Positions 30,420-42,499 of a DNA stretch of 64,000 nucleotides are shown piece by piece. Positions within the stretch are counted from its first letter, which is position 1; every line of letters begins with the position of its first letter. The position numbers and the translations under genes are program-made. Under the pieces are notes generated by a model. The model saw nothing but the letters and a program-made list of their open reading frames with translations. It had not been told where the DNA came from and made no database searches. Origin of the DNA: Paraspadella gotoi (Eukaryota; Chaetognatha); NCBI GenBank assembly GCA_051294375.1, contig CM119263.1, forward strand, positions 17,818,628-17,882,627, written 5' to 3'.

Positions 30420-31934
30420 CTAAACTGAACGGCGCTGAGTGACTAAGATCCAATGGAGGAACGAGCAATTAAGAATTTGGGAAAGCATATCTACATTTTT
30501 TGCGAGGAACGCTTGCCGCTCCTCGCTATGCTATGGTCATGAAAAAAACAATTATAAAAAAATTAATACATACGACCTGAAAATGTAAAGGGAATAAGAA
30601 TTATAACGGTTCCGTCTTTCCGTTTGCTTGCTAATTAACTATCATGGATTCTCTTGGGACAACTTGATTTTAAAACCGCTTGACACGAAGGATATGAGCT
30701 CACTCTCTGTCTCTCTCTTTCTTTCTTTCTCTCTCTCTTCTCCGTCATGAATCGAAAACTTAATCAAAAAGAGGAGAGATATTTGACGCGTTTTGTTAAT
30801 GAAATTAGTCTATCGGTTTTGGATGAACGTAAAACTCGGAGCGAATTCGCATGTCGTTTTTGAAAAAAAAAAACTTATCGGATAAGGTTTTCATTATTTA
30901 ATTAAATAGGAGTGAGTGATAGAAATAATACAGAATTTAGGAAAAGGTATTAAGAGTAATAGCGAATATTACTAGAATTGTTTTTAAATATAGAAAGCTG
31001 TAAGCTAGTTAAATGCAAGCGAACTATGAGTATCAGCCCGTGAATGATTACCAAGAGAGATCATCCTTTGACAAGCGAAGTTAAGTATAAAGTATATAAA
31101 GGAAGTGTGTGGAGTGCCATGTGAGATTGAGACGAGCACAAAAAGGTAGAAGAGATTTTTTATAAATTTCCCCATTGTTTATCCATGGATTCGTCTGTTT
31201 TTTCAAAATAAGAATTTCATATCGGACTGAACATCAATTCTGTTCCGCCACGAAAACATCTCCTTGCGGTTAAGGGAGAGGCAATTCAATTTAAATGAAG
31301 GTGGTGTTCACTTGTTTGCTTCAACTTAATAAGTACGTTGAAATCCAAGAGAGGTCGTCCTAACCGTTGAAAAAGTTGCAGGATCAACAAAAGGATATTT
31401 TATCAAACAAGCCAAATATTTTTTTGCCAAAAACATATGTTAAACTATCAACATTTTTTACCCGTTTTTTGGCCTATGCCAGCGAAGAAATCTTTTTCGA
31501 CTTCGTAGTTGCCAACTTCAACAAAACGTGACAACAAGACAATTCTCAAATTTTATTAACTGCAAGTTAATTTCTGGAATTTCTGTGCTCTAGATTTTTT
31601 TTGAAAAAGGCCAAACACATAGTTCCTGAATAAAAAATTGTTTTTTATTCAATTATTGTAATTTCCAAAAACAGTTTATAAAAGTGGCATTATTTTTTTA
31701 AGAGGTGTTTTTGAACATAGAAAAATAATACACTTAAGTGACAAAAATTGGAAATTGGAAATTGGTGTTTATCGAAAACATATGACAAAAATACTTTTTT
31801 CGGAAAATTAAAGGGCGTTTTTATTATCAGACGCATCTTGAGTGAATATACGGTTAAGAGAGCAAGTGTAAATTATAAATGAAAATGGGGCAAAGGAAAA
31901 GGAACTAAATTTTGAAAGCGCCTTCCTCTATGTA
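30420..31934. other. Interval without a supported gene
   Basis: AT-rich. A 23-codon plus-strand frame at 31012-31083 (MQANYEYQPVNDYQERSSFD) is protein-like but unsupported. A TATAAA-type stretch follows at 31086-31101. Confidence 0.5.
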
Positions 31935-33326
31935 TCAAAGGACGTAAGGCAAGACTCTCGCTAAGATGCCGGCGATTATGAGGATGGTCACCGCAACTGC
32001 GACGCTGGCAATGGCCCATCGGAGCGCCAACATTCCTTGACGACGAGAGAGTTCGAAATCGCCTGAAATTCAATACGCAGGAAATGGAGAGATATTTTAA
32101 ATGGCATGGTCAAAAATCTGAGAAGCCTCGTGCCCGAGGCGGGGAAATCCGTCTCCCTACCTTTCTCGAAGCTCTCTTCAGATCGGCAGGACATGACCCA
32201 GGCCACAGCGCCCAAGGGACAGCAGGCGAAAAACGAGGTGATGATCGCGAGCAGTCGGTGATTTCGCGGTTTTCTGGGCGCCGGTTGGATCACCGTCATG
32301 CCCGGTTGGGCCGTCAGCGCCGCCGGGCCTCCGGCATTCTATGAGTCGGTGAAAGAGTTCAATTTACAATTACTACGAACATATGGATTATGGAGTGGAT
32401 TTTTTTTACTTAATAAGAGATTAATTCCGTTCGTTTTTGACGAAGAACAAATTTTAATTCGAGATTATTTCAATCAGGGGAAAGCGAATAATTAAAATAG
32501 TTTCTGGAAATCAAAATATTCAAAATTCAGTCGAGAAAAAAGAATATTTAAGTTTTTAGATATACCTAGTTCTGGCGACTCGAGTTGACCTCGGTCATCA
32601 AGATAACCTCAATCACAAAGAATCCTTTCACCGAACTACAGTGACGCCTCCATCGTTGTCGTCGGTGGCTGACCTTTTCTTCTCCTTACATTGTAAAGTT
32701 TCTTTCATTCAAATTTCACGTTTTTCTCTCTTTTTAATCGACGTCCAAAGTATTGTTATCAACTACATTTCAACCTCTTCTTCAAGTATATCGTCCGTTT
32801 ATTATTGTTTTGAATATTTGTAATACGTAAGGAAATGTAGAACGCTTTTTGCCTTTGTTATTGACTTTTTAAGTAGTTATTATAAAATTAATTAAATCGA
32901 ATCAACGATTTTATTCTTTGTGACGAGGGTTTCCAAATAGTAGATATTTTTTATATTTTTAAAAATAGTGAATTTCGGCTTCGATCTCCACTAACGTGGT
33001 AGCAATGGTTTAAAATTAATGTAGAATTTAGATTTTTTATTTTTGATGAGAAACTTTGAAAGTTGACTTGTTTTTAAAACGTAAAATTAAAACAGGAATA
33101 ACGGCACCTGCGTCAAGGGAGAATCCCAACTGGATCTTCGCTCTTGATTCGCTTCTTGACGCGGGTAATTGACGAAGCCTTGCTGCGGGTAGTTTACCGG
33201 TTGCTGGCGTGGGTACTGGAGTGGTTGTTGGCTATATTGGGGTGGTTCTTGGACCGGGTAGGGGGGCGGCTGCTCTCCGCTGTAGACCGTAGGCTGGATA
33301 GTGTATGACGTCATATCCTTGGACAT
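31935..33326 (-). CDS. CD225/dispanin-family two-pass membrane protein with PPxY motifs
   Basis: Exons 33108-33326, 32161-32338 and 31935-32062 (phases 0 and 1) give 174 residues. The N-terminus is rich in Pro, Gln and Tyr (PPPYPV, PPQYSQQ), with PPxY motifs of the type bound by NEDD4-family WW domains. Exon 2 carries the first membrane segment of a CD225 core (LLAIITSFFACCPLGAVAWV). A short polar loop (CRSEESFEKGDFELSRRQG) follows, then a second segment in exon 3 (AIASVAVAVTILIIAGILA) and a short tail. Membrane-proximal double cysteines are typical S-acylation sites in this family. CD225 proteins (IFITM, PRRT, SYNDIG types) act in membranes in fusion control or trafficking; which applies here is unknown. 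Confidence 0.8.
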
Positions 33327-33590
33327 TTCGGCGAGTGATGGTAAATGTTTGGTTTTTAAAAGCGACCTAAAAATCTAAAAATTTAATAATAGGAAAAATC
33401 AATCATAAGATTAGGTCATTAGTCAATATATTTGTAAACTTTTTAACTACAAGACACGAAAAGGTTTTTTAAAAAAGTCCCATTACTGATGTTCTATTTT
33501 TGATATATGATTCAGTAATCATGCGCAGTAGATTATTATATTCCTAAAAACAGGTTTGGGTTTGAGTCACGAGATTCTGTGCTGACGTTG

Positions 33591-33638
<48 letters not shown>

Positions 33639-34048
33639 CGGAGTTGCTTGTTGCTCCTACCTCAGAAATGTTAAGCCAGCCTTGCCTTTCCGAACCGACC
33701 TAACGATAATAGGAACATGAGATAAATTGAAATTAAAAGATATATTAATTAAACATCGAATACCCCCCAAAAAGTTTATATGATTAATAAAAAAAGAAGA
33801 AATTATAGTCTTTGATATATTCGTGACTAAGTGCAAGTCTTAGATCAACCAGCCCAAAATCGTCCGTTTGTCTATTGTTGTTATTTGATAATGTTTTTTT
33901 GGAATACTGAAAGGAATGCAAACAAAAACAGATGTACGTAGAAAGGATTTAGAGTCTACTACAATGTACACGGGCCATCTTTTTTCAAGTGTGCATAAAC
34001 ACCATTGTATGGTGGACTAAAATCCACTAACCGTTGATGACCAATGTC

Positions 34049-34321
34049 CTAGATGGGCAAATGATGATCAAACGTAAACATTTCTTCTTTCTTCTTTTCC
34101 ATATCACCCGCACTGAGCATATCGTCGATGGTATATAAATGATGGGTATATCGATCCATGATCATATTGATGACCGAATCAACATGGCGATATTCCCTGT
34201 GAAAGGCCTGATTGACTTCCGTCAAGACGTGAAGAATCGAACCCAGTTTGAATGTCACTGATGAGCGACCGATGATTTCAGAGACTTTTGGAATGGGGTT
34301 CACGCTCATTGGGTCAGTCAT
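34049..34321 (-). CDS. Hypothetical 90-residue open frame
   Basis: An ATG-to-stop frame without low complexity, beginning MTDPMSVNPIPKVSEIIGRS and ending MFTFDHHLPI. It is predicted to be helical and polar with no signal peptide or membrane segment. It lies between a SINE head fragment and a foldback element, so it may be a remnant of mobile DNA or an exon of an unassembled gene. No splice evidence and no recognised family. Confidence 0.3.
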   Translation of the reverse strand: MTDPMSVNPIPKVSEIIGRSSVTFKLGSILHVLTEVNQAFHREYRHVDSVINMIMDRYTHHLYTIDDMLSAGDMEKKKEEMFTFDHHLPI

Positions 34322-34400
34322 AATTATGGATCAGTGATGATGTTTAAAAAAACTTTGTGAAACTGTTGTTTTATCAATCAAAATATTTAGAGGAAGTTTC

Positions 34401-34934
34401 ATATTGAATTTTTACAAAGATTTTTATTTCATGAGGAAAAAAAGGGACATGTTTCGGCTTTCATACATGTCTTCATCAGCGCAAATTTAATTTGTGAAAT
34501 GTTTGACATTTTTGTGCAAAAAGAAAGTGAGAGAGAGAGAGAGGGCAAAGTTTCCAACACAGAGTTGAGGGAAGGATAGTGGTCTGTTGTGAGGACGGGT
34601 TAAGGGGAGGACAGATAGGTTAGTTTGTGAAAAGAAATTGAAATGGTGGGAGAGAGAGGGAGAGAGAGAGAGACATTAAGAAAAAATGTGCAATGTACAA
34701 CAAAGATAAAAGTTTTTAAACTAAAGTGAAATAAACAAATATTGTTAATAATTAACTACTATAAATTAGCGAATATGTTAGAAACTTTATCCTCTTTCTC
34801 TATCTCTCTCCTTTTAGCACAAATATGTCAAACATTTCACAAATCAAATTGGCGCTGATGAAGACTTGTATGAAAGCCGAAACATGTCCCTTTTTTTTCC
34901 TCATGAAATAAAAATCGTTGTAGAAATTCAATAT
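34401..34934. mobile_element. Foldback element with ~125-bp inverted arms
   Basis: The left arm (34401-34530) and right arm (34810-34934) are inverted copies starting ATATTGAATT and including CGAAACATGTCCC. The middle is GA-rich unique DNA without a gene. Each arm carries CTGATGA, a spacer, and CGAAAC, resembling a hammerhead ribozyme core as found in Penelope-like elements and retrozymes. Confidence 0.65.
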
Positions 34935-36763
34935 CAAACACAACGAAACGAAAGGAATATATCACGAATCAAAATATTTAAATGCGAAAAAATTATGATT
35001 TATATAATAAATTATAATATATATATATTAAAAAAATATATTAAAATATATATAATATTATAAAATTATGTAAGTTATATTTCTTTGCCACCAATTTTCA
35101 AAACTTTGCCTCAAAATTATATTTTTTAGTTTTTTAATTTAATTTAATATGAGACTTTTTTGCCGCGAATCTTAAAACTTTTTGCCTCAAAAATTTATTT
35201 ATAAATTCGCCTCAAATTATTTTTTTTTTGGGTCTCGATCTTTTTTTCAGATTTTCAAGCGAAACAATGACGACGACGAGAGACGGAGAGACGGAGGAAG
35301 AAGGACAAAGATCATTTTGGAGAAATGGAATTATGTAAGTAAAAAGTAAAAAAAGTCCCAGTAGTTTTTACATTAATTTTTTTTTTAATTATTTCAGAAT
35401 TTTACATTTTGGTTATCGCCACCATCATTTTCGGCGTCGGCATCATTTTCGGCGTCGGCGTGATTTTTCGCCGTCAACTGCGACTGTTGTGGGCGACTGC
35501 GTGGCGGCGGCGTCAACAACACAACGAAGTTTTTGTCTTGGAAGATGAAGAGCAACGGGGGTCGAGAGAAAGATAGAGAGAGGAGAGATGAGTTTGGGAG
35601 TTTGGGAGAGTGGGTGAGAGAGATTAGAGAGGAAGAAGAAAGAGAGGAAGAAAGTGACGAAGAGGAGGAGACAGAGTTCGATCTCCCGAGATACTTTAAT
35701 ACATTTTAAAGTATCTAACACCTCTCAGATTTTTTCTTGTACAGTTTTTTTTTCTTTTTAGTTAGGGGTACAAGAGTAGTATTACATTTTATTGTATTGT
35801 CCATCATATAAATAAACGTGGATCATCAATCAGCTTTTTTTCTCAGCTAAAACAACAGTAAAAAAATGAGCGATTCAAATCCGATTTTTCCAAGTACTTC
35901 TCTCAAACTGAAACGATAGGATCAGATTAAAACACTCGTCTTCGCTTCGCTTATCGTTATCACTGATGGCCACAGTGATCAGTGATCACAGTGACTCTTA
36001 AGCGCGGAGTCGCTTTTCTTTCATTTTTCCCCCCAAGTTTTAACAGTTAATTTTTAACGCTGATTGTGAAGTTATCTGATATAAAAATAACATTTTTTGG
36101 TGATAAAAAGTCAGTTTGGTGATTTGTTACTATAAAAAAAATTATCATTTAAAACCTAACTTAATTACTATGGTAACTATTGTTTATCAACAAAGTCGAC
36201 TTGCATAATTTTTTTCTCAGTTAAAATTGTTATTTTTGATTGCTTTTAAAGGTAAACCGTAATAATTATGATCAAATATTATTCATATTATTAAAAAAAA
36301 GTTTTTTGTTCTAGTTCATGATACATTAACTATTAAAAAAATGGAAACTGAAGGATGGATCGTAGGATCCACTTTCAAAGTAAAAATTCTGCTTCTTCAG
36401 ACATTTACCCTCTGAGGAAAATCTTTAAAACATAGCAACTATCCTATTCCTAGCGAGAATGTTACGAATTGGTAGGAAAAAAATCAAGTATTTTTCTATT
36501 AGTATCAAAAAAATTTATAACCCGATCGCTCTTCGTTTCGATTATATTACAAGTTTTTTTCGTACCACTCCCTGTATCTCGCCTCGCATTAAGGTTTTCT
36601 TATTGAAGTTATATGTTTCATTTACAGTTTTAACCTTGCGCAATGCACATGCTGGTCAAATCGTTCAAATTATACTCGTTTTATAAAAAAAGGACTGCTG
36701 AATTTTTTTTTCAAAACCAGTTTATATTTTCACCATAATTTACAGTGATAGACAATTGTTGAA

Positions 36764-37033
36764 CAATGAACATAATGAAGAGACAGTACTTATTGTTGTG
36801 TTAGTGACAGAAGCGTTCAATATAAGCAAAAATAATTCAGCAGTCGCTGAGTTTCGAATCAGGCTGTGACACCGTGTTACAGGCGGGTTAAGCGCCCTGT
36901 CCCTCTTAACTGTTAGAACTGTTAGAACTGCTAGAACTGCTAGAAACCCGGACCTTTGGGTTGGGAGGCGAATGACTGGCCTCCGGCACCAATGGCCGCT
37001 GATGAACGGATGGTGGATTTTAGTCCACCATAA
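36764..37033 (-). mobile_element. tRNA-derived SINE, family A, minus-strand copy
   Basis: It matches 39085-39320 in the opposite orientation: head TGGTGGA-TAAAATCCACCA, body with CATTCGCCTCCCAACCC and a B-box-like GGTTTCTAGCAG, tail towards TGTCTCTTCA. An internal nine-base unit (GTTAGAACT and variants) is expanded fourfold relative to the other copy. Confidence 0.65.
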
Positions 37034-37034
37034 T

Positions 37035-37621
37035 ACACGGATTTCAAATGGGAGTGAAATGAAAGGATTAAATACTGTGGCTAAATTATTTGTTATTGCA
37101 ACTTCAGATTTTACATCCTAGTAAAAAATCGCTGTCGTTTTTTATTTTTTAACTCCCAGTAGTACAGCTTGCTTACTTTCTTAGTTATGTGCTCATCAAT
37201 GACATGATCGAATTTCAAAAAAACATTTTTTTTGCATTTGAATAGGACCTTCCTGTTAAAAGATATATTTTTATGAAAAAAAATGAAATGTTTAAAAATT
37301 TCGGTTTATCTTACAGATATATACATTGAAGTCTGAGCAATCTGAATGTAAAAGAATTTAAAAATTTAAGAATTGAATTTAACAAATTGTCTTAATTTTT
37401 TCCCTATAAGTTTAAAATTGAATTATCAAATCAGAGGGGAAAAATGTTGGAAAAAAAGCTGCTGGAAGGCAAATGCACTGGTTGCTATGGTGTACTTTGC
37501 TTTATAGGAACATAAACGTCAGGGACTTTTCCAACTAATAAAATGAAGAAATATTAATCACAGTCAGTCAGTAAAGAGTTATAACAATTCTTTTCATTTC
37601 ACTCCCATTTGAAATCCGTGT
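37035..37621. mobile_element. MITE with ~30-bp terminal inverted repeats
   Basis: ACACGGATTTCAAATGGGAG (then TGAAATGAAA) at 37035 is inverted exactly at 37592-37621. The 590-bp interior is AT-rich with no open frame. It sits directly at the head of the family-A SINE. No clear target-site duplication is seen. Confidence 0.7.
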
Positions 37622-38050
37622 AATTTCATAATTTTTTTTGTTTTGTAATATTCATATTTACAACGTTTACCAGTTTTGTGTTTTCGGCTTATATTACTGA
37701 AGTCTCTGAAATGATGCCGGCAAATTTTATTTATTCTTTAAAATGTAAACGGAAATTGATACGGAAATTTCAGAAGTTTCTTAGAGCTGTGCGATAAGTA
37801 CTAAGTATTAAGTAGTTAACCATAATGTAAGATTATTATTATTTATTGTCGAATCTGCTTATCAGCAGATCCCGACTCTATAATTAACTTTGTCGGTCCG
37901 TCGGTCCGCCCCCCCAATCTTGTCGGGCATTCACTTATATCATGTAAGAACATCGAATCATGATAAAGTATGCAAAAAAACGATGTCAATCCATCCATCT
38001 GTCTGTCCGTCTGTCTGTTCGTCCGTCCGTCCGTCCCACCTTAACAAAAA

Positions 38051-38336
38051 AACACCAATTACTCGTGATTGGATGGATGGATTGGAATGAAATTTTGTAT
38101 GTGGTTAGTAAACTGTGTGATTGAGCTGGATATGAAGTTTCGATGGAAATGAGTTTAAATGGAAAAAACCAAAAAAATATATTTCATTATTTGAACACCA
38201 ATTACTCATGAATGGATGGGGCAATTGACCAGAAATTTTGTATGTAGCTAGGAAAGTGTGTGATTAAGCTGGAAATCAAGTTTCGATGGAATCGTTAGAG
38301 TGGAAATGAGTTTAAATGGAAAAATACAAAAAACCT
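38051..38336 (+). repeat. Two tandem ~140-bp units
   Basis: Both units start ACACCAATTACTC and contain AAATTTTGTATGT, GTGTGTGATT and AAGTTTCGATGGAA. They are diverged by about 15 percent plus one insertion. They follow a GTCC/GTCG-rich segment (37890-38035). Confidence 0.75.
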
Positions 38337-38384
38337 GTTTCACTAATTGATTATGCTTCTTTTTCTTTTTATATTAAATATAAA

Positions 38385-38535
38385 TGTAAGATGTTTAAAT
38401 TAATCAAATAATTAATCAGTTAATTAATCAATTAGTCAATTAATTAATCAATTATTAATTAATCAGTCAATTAATCAATCAAAACAAACATTCAAGTTAA
38501 TTAATTAATTAACTTGAATTAATTATTAATTATTT
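38385..38535 (+). repeat. AT-rich TTAATCAAT repeat
   Basis: Irregular repeats of TTAATCAATTA-like words 3' of the CD225 gene at 38641-39978. Confidence 0.8.
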
Positions 38536-38640
38536 AATTACCGATAATGATCGTGGGCAGATCCGACATTGTTTGCTCAAACTTGTTTAAAAACAAATCG
38601 GTTTAATGAACAAACCGTTATACCGTGTTAGTAAACTATT

Positions 38641-39978
38641 CTAGGGGCAATTGTCCTGACAGTTGATCCGATAATAAGAGCTCGACATTCTGCCGCAAGC
38701 GGTGCACGTGTAGCAATCGTATACCCCGAAATAATTATCACCGCAAAAGGGCCTCTCGAGCGAAAAAGAATTATTAGTATTTTTGACCGCGTCATTGATG
38801 AACTTGTAGAAGTAGACGAAGTAGATGACGACAGCGACGATGACTAAGATGACGCTCAAGATGATGCCGGCGATGGAGATCCCCATGGAGGCTCGACCGC
38901 GGGAACGCGCTTTGGCCGTGTCGCCTGAGCATCAAATTAGAGGTCAAACCGAATTTATGAGACTTTGACCTCATCGAAACGAGGTCAAATTCTGGTCATC
39001 ACAAATCAGGCTTCACTTTCGTTTCGATTACTATTTATTGTATTCAATCACAGAACAATCTTCTCCGAGAAGGAAATTAAGCTCTTATGGTGGACCAAAA
39101 TCCACCAACCGTTCATCAGCGGCCATTGGTGCCGGAGGCAAGTCATTCGCCTCCCAACCCAAAGGTCCGGGGTTCTAGCCCGGTGGCCGCCTAGCAGTTA
39201 AGAGGGACGGGGGTCTTAACCCGCCTGTAACATGGTGTTACAGCCTGATCCGAAGCTCAGGGACTACTTATATTGAACGGTTCTGTCAATAAAACATATA
39301 AATAATCACTGTCTCTTCACTCTTCGACGAAATTTTCGGCAATGAGTTTCGACGAGACCCAACTTTGGGAATAAAGTCACAAACACCTCCTCACCTATCC
39401 ACTGGATAGACACTGGATAGTATCCAGTGTCCAACTGTGCATCTTAATCTCTCGATCTTGATCTGTCGATATTTAGGCACGGCTCAGTGATCTGACTCTG
39501 TCTCTGACTCACCCTCATCGTAACTTTGATCGGAAAGACAAGAAAATATCCAAGCGATCAGGCCGAACAACGGATTGCAGCAAAACGTGGTCAATACGGC
39601 CAAGACTAAGTAATTCTGCGGCTTCGGAGACGGCGGTGGTTGCGTTACGATGAAATTCGGTTGTTGCATCACAGGATATTGTGGCGGAGGTTGCGCGTAA
39701 GGACCCTGTTGATCGTTGAAGGGGAAAAAATATGAGATCATTTAGTTCCTCTTTTTTTTTTCTCTTCCTAATTCGTCGTTGAAAAAGATTCGGGAGGGGG
39801 GGAACTCTTTGATGGGAATTTAGCAAAAAATTATTCTAACGTACTGAGAGTAACTTTCGTAATCTCGCCGCCGTTTTAACGATCACCAATGATTGGTTAT
39901 CAGTTATTAGTCGATTGTTACCTGATAATAGGTCGACGGGGGCGCAGGCGCAACGTTCTCCCCATTGGGTTTGTCCAT
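38641..39978 (-). CDS. CD225/dispanin-family membrane protein with cysteine-rich C-terminal tail
   Basis: Exons 39922-39978, 39513-39705 and 38641-38924 (donors GTAACA and GTGAGT, phases 0 and 1) give 177 residues. A short proline-rich N-terminus with PPQY leads into a textbook CD225 core: NYLVLAVLTTFCCNPLFGLI, AWIFSCLSDQSYDEGD, then a basic loop KARSRGRAS and a second membrane segment ISIAGIILSVILVIVAVVIY. Unlike ordinary family members it then continues about 60 residues with seven cysteines (CGDNYFGVYDCYTCTACGRM, INCQDNCP). In the usual dispanin topology this tail would face outside or the lumen. Exon phases match the other CD225 genes here, which supports descent by tandem duplication. 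Confidence 0.85.
39085..39320 (+). mobile_element. tRNA-derived SINE, family A, plus-strand copy
   Basis: It carries GGTCCGGGGTTCTAGCCC, close to a polymerase III B box (GGTTCRANYCY), with an A-box-like segment upstream and a tail ending in AATAAAACATATAAATAATC. It lies between exons of the CD225 gene at 38641-39978, within its second intron. A head-only fragment lies at 34008-34046. Confidence 0.68.
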
Positions 39979-40722
39979 CTTTGTTTTGTTTGCTGAAAGG
40001 AGATACACTTCAAAATAGGATTTTATTCCTTTACAATGTTGATTTCCTATTATAAATGAGATATTGCCTTATATGAACAAAAATTCCGAAGGTTTTCGTG
40101 TCTATCGTTCGTGCCTCTCGAATCAATCTTACGCACATGCGATGTGTTGAATCATGAGTTTTGAAAAATTAGTTTTATGTATTTTATACATAGTGATACT
40201 TAATAAATAATAATCAGAAAATTCTGATTGAAAATAAATGATATTCGATTATTTTGTTTTTCTCTTTTTCTAGACGTTAATTTTTAATGTCGAGAAACTT
40301 CAATTTGAAAACTTTAAATTTATTTTTCACTTGAGATATTTTCAGGATTTCTCGTGATGCTTTCAATACATAATGATAAAGTGATTAAAATACCTAATAT
40401 TCTATTTATAATTAATTTATAATTAATTTATATATTTATAACTTCAAGCGATGCCTGCCACGACATAAACGCAACTTCATATTCTAACTTGATAGTTGTT
40501 GAAAAAAAGGTTTATTTTAAAAGCACTAATAATTTAATATAAAGATATATTTTCATCATGGAGAAAAGTCCATTTAACAAAGAAAAAAACAAACATTTTT
40601 TTCCCAAATAAGTCATCATCAGTGGCAAAAAGTGAGAAAACGAGAAAAATTAGTAGAGAGATAAGGGAGAGAGCGAGAGAGAGAGAGAAATGACGGCACA
40701 GCAGCGGCCCAGGAATCAACCA

Positions 40723-40771
40723 CGTTTTTTGAATAGATTGCCTGGGCCCCAGGAAATCTGTTCAAAAAACG
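40723..40771. repeat. Near-perfect 24-bp-stem palindrome
   Basis: The arms CGTTTTTTGAATAGATT and the inverted AATCTGTTCAAAAAACG meet at CCTGGGCCCCAGG, with a one-base centre and two mismatches in 24 pairs. Confidence 0.75.
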
Positions 40772-41159
40772 GGTTTGCTTTTGGCTAGGGACCAAAAGTT
40801 TTTTTTTTTTACCTAAAACATTGATTAATTAAAAAATATTTTAATTGATGACACCATCAAAGGTGGAATCTAAACCAAGGAATCGAATCATAGTCGAGTT
40901 CTGGTTTCCGGGAACGACATGAATGAGAAAAAAAGAAAATAACGTCAGAAGTGTTAGTATTTCATAAAAAGTCTAAAGATACAGTTGCAGCTGTTGCTTG
41001 TTGCGGAATTAAGGCTGCAAAAAAGATCAATCCCGAAACTACGCGGTTGATATTTTTTTTTTCAGAAAAGACGAATTATTAGTTTTATTTGTAGTTTATT
41101 AGCATCCTTTATTAGCAATATTCCAACAATGGGAGGAGTTGCCAGGCCAATGATTTTTT

Positions 41160-41640
41160 ATCTAGAGAAATTTGTGCAGAGATCCACTATGATCTTGAGA
41201 CCCGAGGTCCAATGATCTTGATAGGGCGCAGTTGTTCCTCCTTCTTTTAGGAAGCAGTTGAACCCTTGTTACACTTCTTTTTCTGGAAAAACCTAGCCTC
41301 CCCTTCCTCCTCATATACACCGAATGTAGCTGCATTCGGGCATACATCCCGCCTATAAGCATGACATCTTCCGTCGTCACCCGGCCGCTCATTGAGTAGT
41401 ACCATCAGCTCATGACAATTAGGTGCGGGGATCGAACCCCCATGGTAACTACCCTGCGAAGAGCGTGAGGACGCCCATAAACCGTCTTGAGGGCCTGGAA
41501 TGACCTCAAGCCTGGTTCCAAGCCCAGGACAAGTTCCGTAGTCTTCAGCCCACTTAGCGCCTTATCCACATGGCCCTTCATTGCCATTGGTGCCATGCTT
41601 AAGAAACTGGACTCACTCAGCTAGTCTCTTTTCCCCATTG
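41160..41640 (-). mobile_element. tRNA-derived SINE-like element, family B
   Basis: On the minus strand it has GGGGGTTCGATCCCCGC, a perfect B box, with a tRNA-like segment (AAGGCGCTAAGTGGGCTG) upstream. Coding-like but meaningless frames run along it. The ends are approximate, because no second copy lies in the window. Confidence 0.5.
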
Positions 41641-42499
41641 GTGTGGAGTTCGGCCCTTCCTTCACTTCACTTCACATATTCTCATTTAATGATTTGTGTT
41701 TCAGTAACTGGTGACCTTCCTCTAACTAAAAGCCGAGAAGTGACGTGAAGGCTAGTTACTAGTAGTTAGACGAGAAGACTTCTCAGATTACTCTCCCTTC
41801 CTTTCTAACCTTTGATAGCTCGGTAGCGGCGAGAAGACTTAGATAGCTCTCTCTACCATTACATAGCCGAGCAGTGACGAGATCCTTTCAAATCCCGAAT
41901 TTTTTTAAAATGACTTGAGATGAGTTGAGATTTAAGAAGAGTGTTACACATCTCGCACGATCAGTTCCAACAGATCAGTTGGGAGGAGAGGGACGGAGAC
42001 GCTTTTGTTTTGATTTGACGAAAGATTTGACGTAAGCGCAATCTTTGTCCCACCGAGCGGTAGATCGAGGGGCTGCCTCTTTGTTTCAACCGCCGAAGGT
42101 CGGAAATTATTTTTAAGGATTATTAATGATTATTAGGGAAAATTAATTATTATGTATCCCTTGGTTGTTATCATAAAGAACAAAATATTGAAATTAATTC
42201 ATATTTTATTTTTCTATTTAATGTGAACAAGAACACCGAGTCATAAATACTAAAAAAATTTATAGTTCCAAATATCGAAGGCGAATAATGAAAACAATTT
42301 TCAAAATAACATCGCAAGAGTAAACAGTTGAGAAAATATTTTACAAATTAGGATATCAACAAGAACGGTAATTCCAATGTGTTGTGCCGCGTATTCATAT
42401 GTATTTCCCTTTGATCACATGATATGACATGACATGACATGCACTGCATCAAAATTCTGTCTTTTATTCCTTATAGTTTTAGGAATTCCTAAAGGCGGC

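Larger units (their letters stand above)
33327..38640. other. Transposon-rich interval between CD225 genes
   Basis: Holds the foldback element, SINE, MITE and tandem repeats listed separately, and a plus-strand region at 35234-35810. That region has a 5' exon-like block (donor GTAAGT after 35334), a membrane-type frame (LVIATIIFGVGIIFGVGVIF) at 35397-35577 and an AATAAA at about 35810. The phases do not join, so no gene is called. Confidence 0.5.

Noticed and set aside
41162-41596. Two minus-strand frames of 63-76 codons
   Set aside because: They lie along a SINE-like element with a polymerase III B box and are not protein genes.
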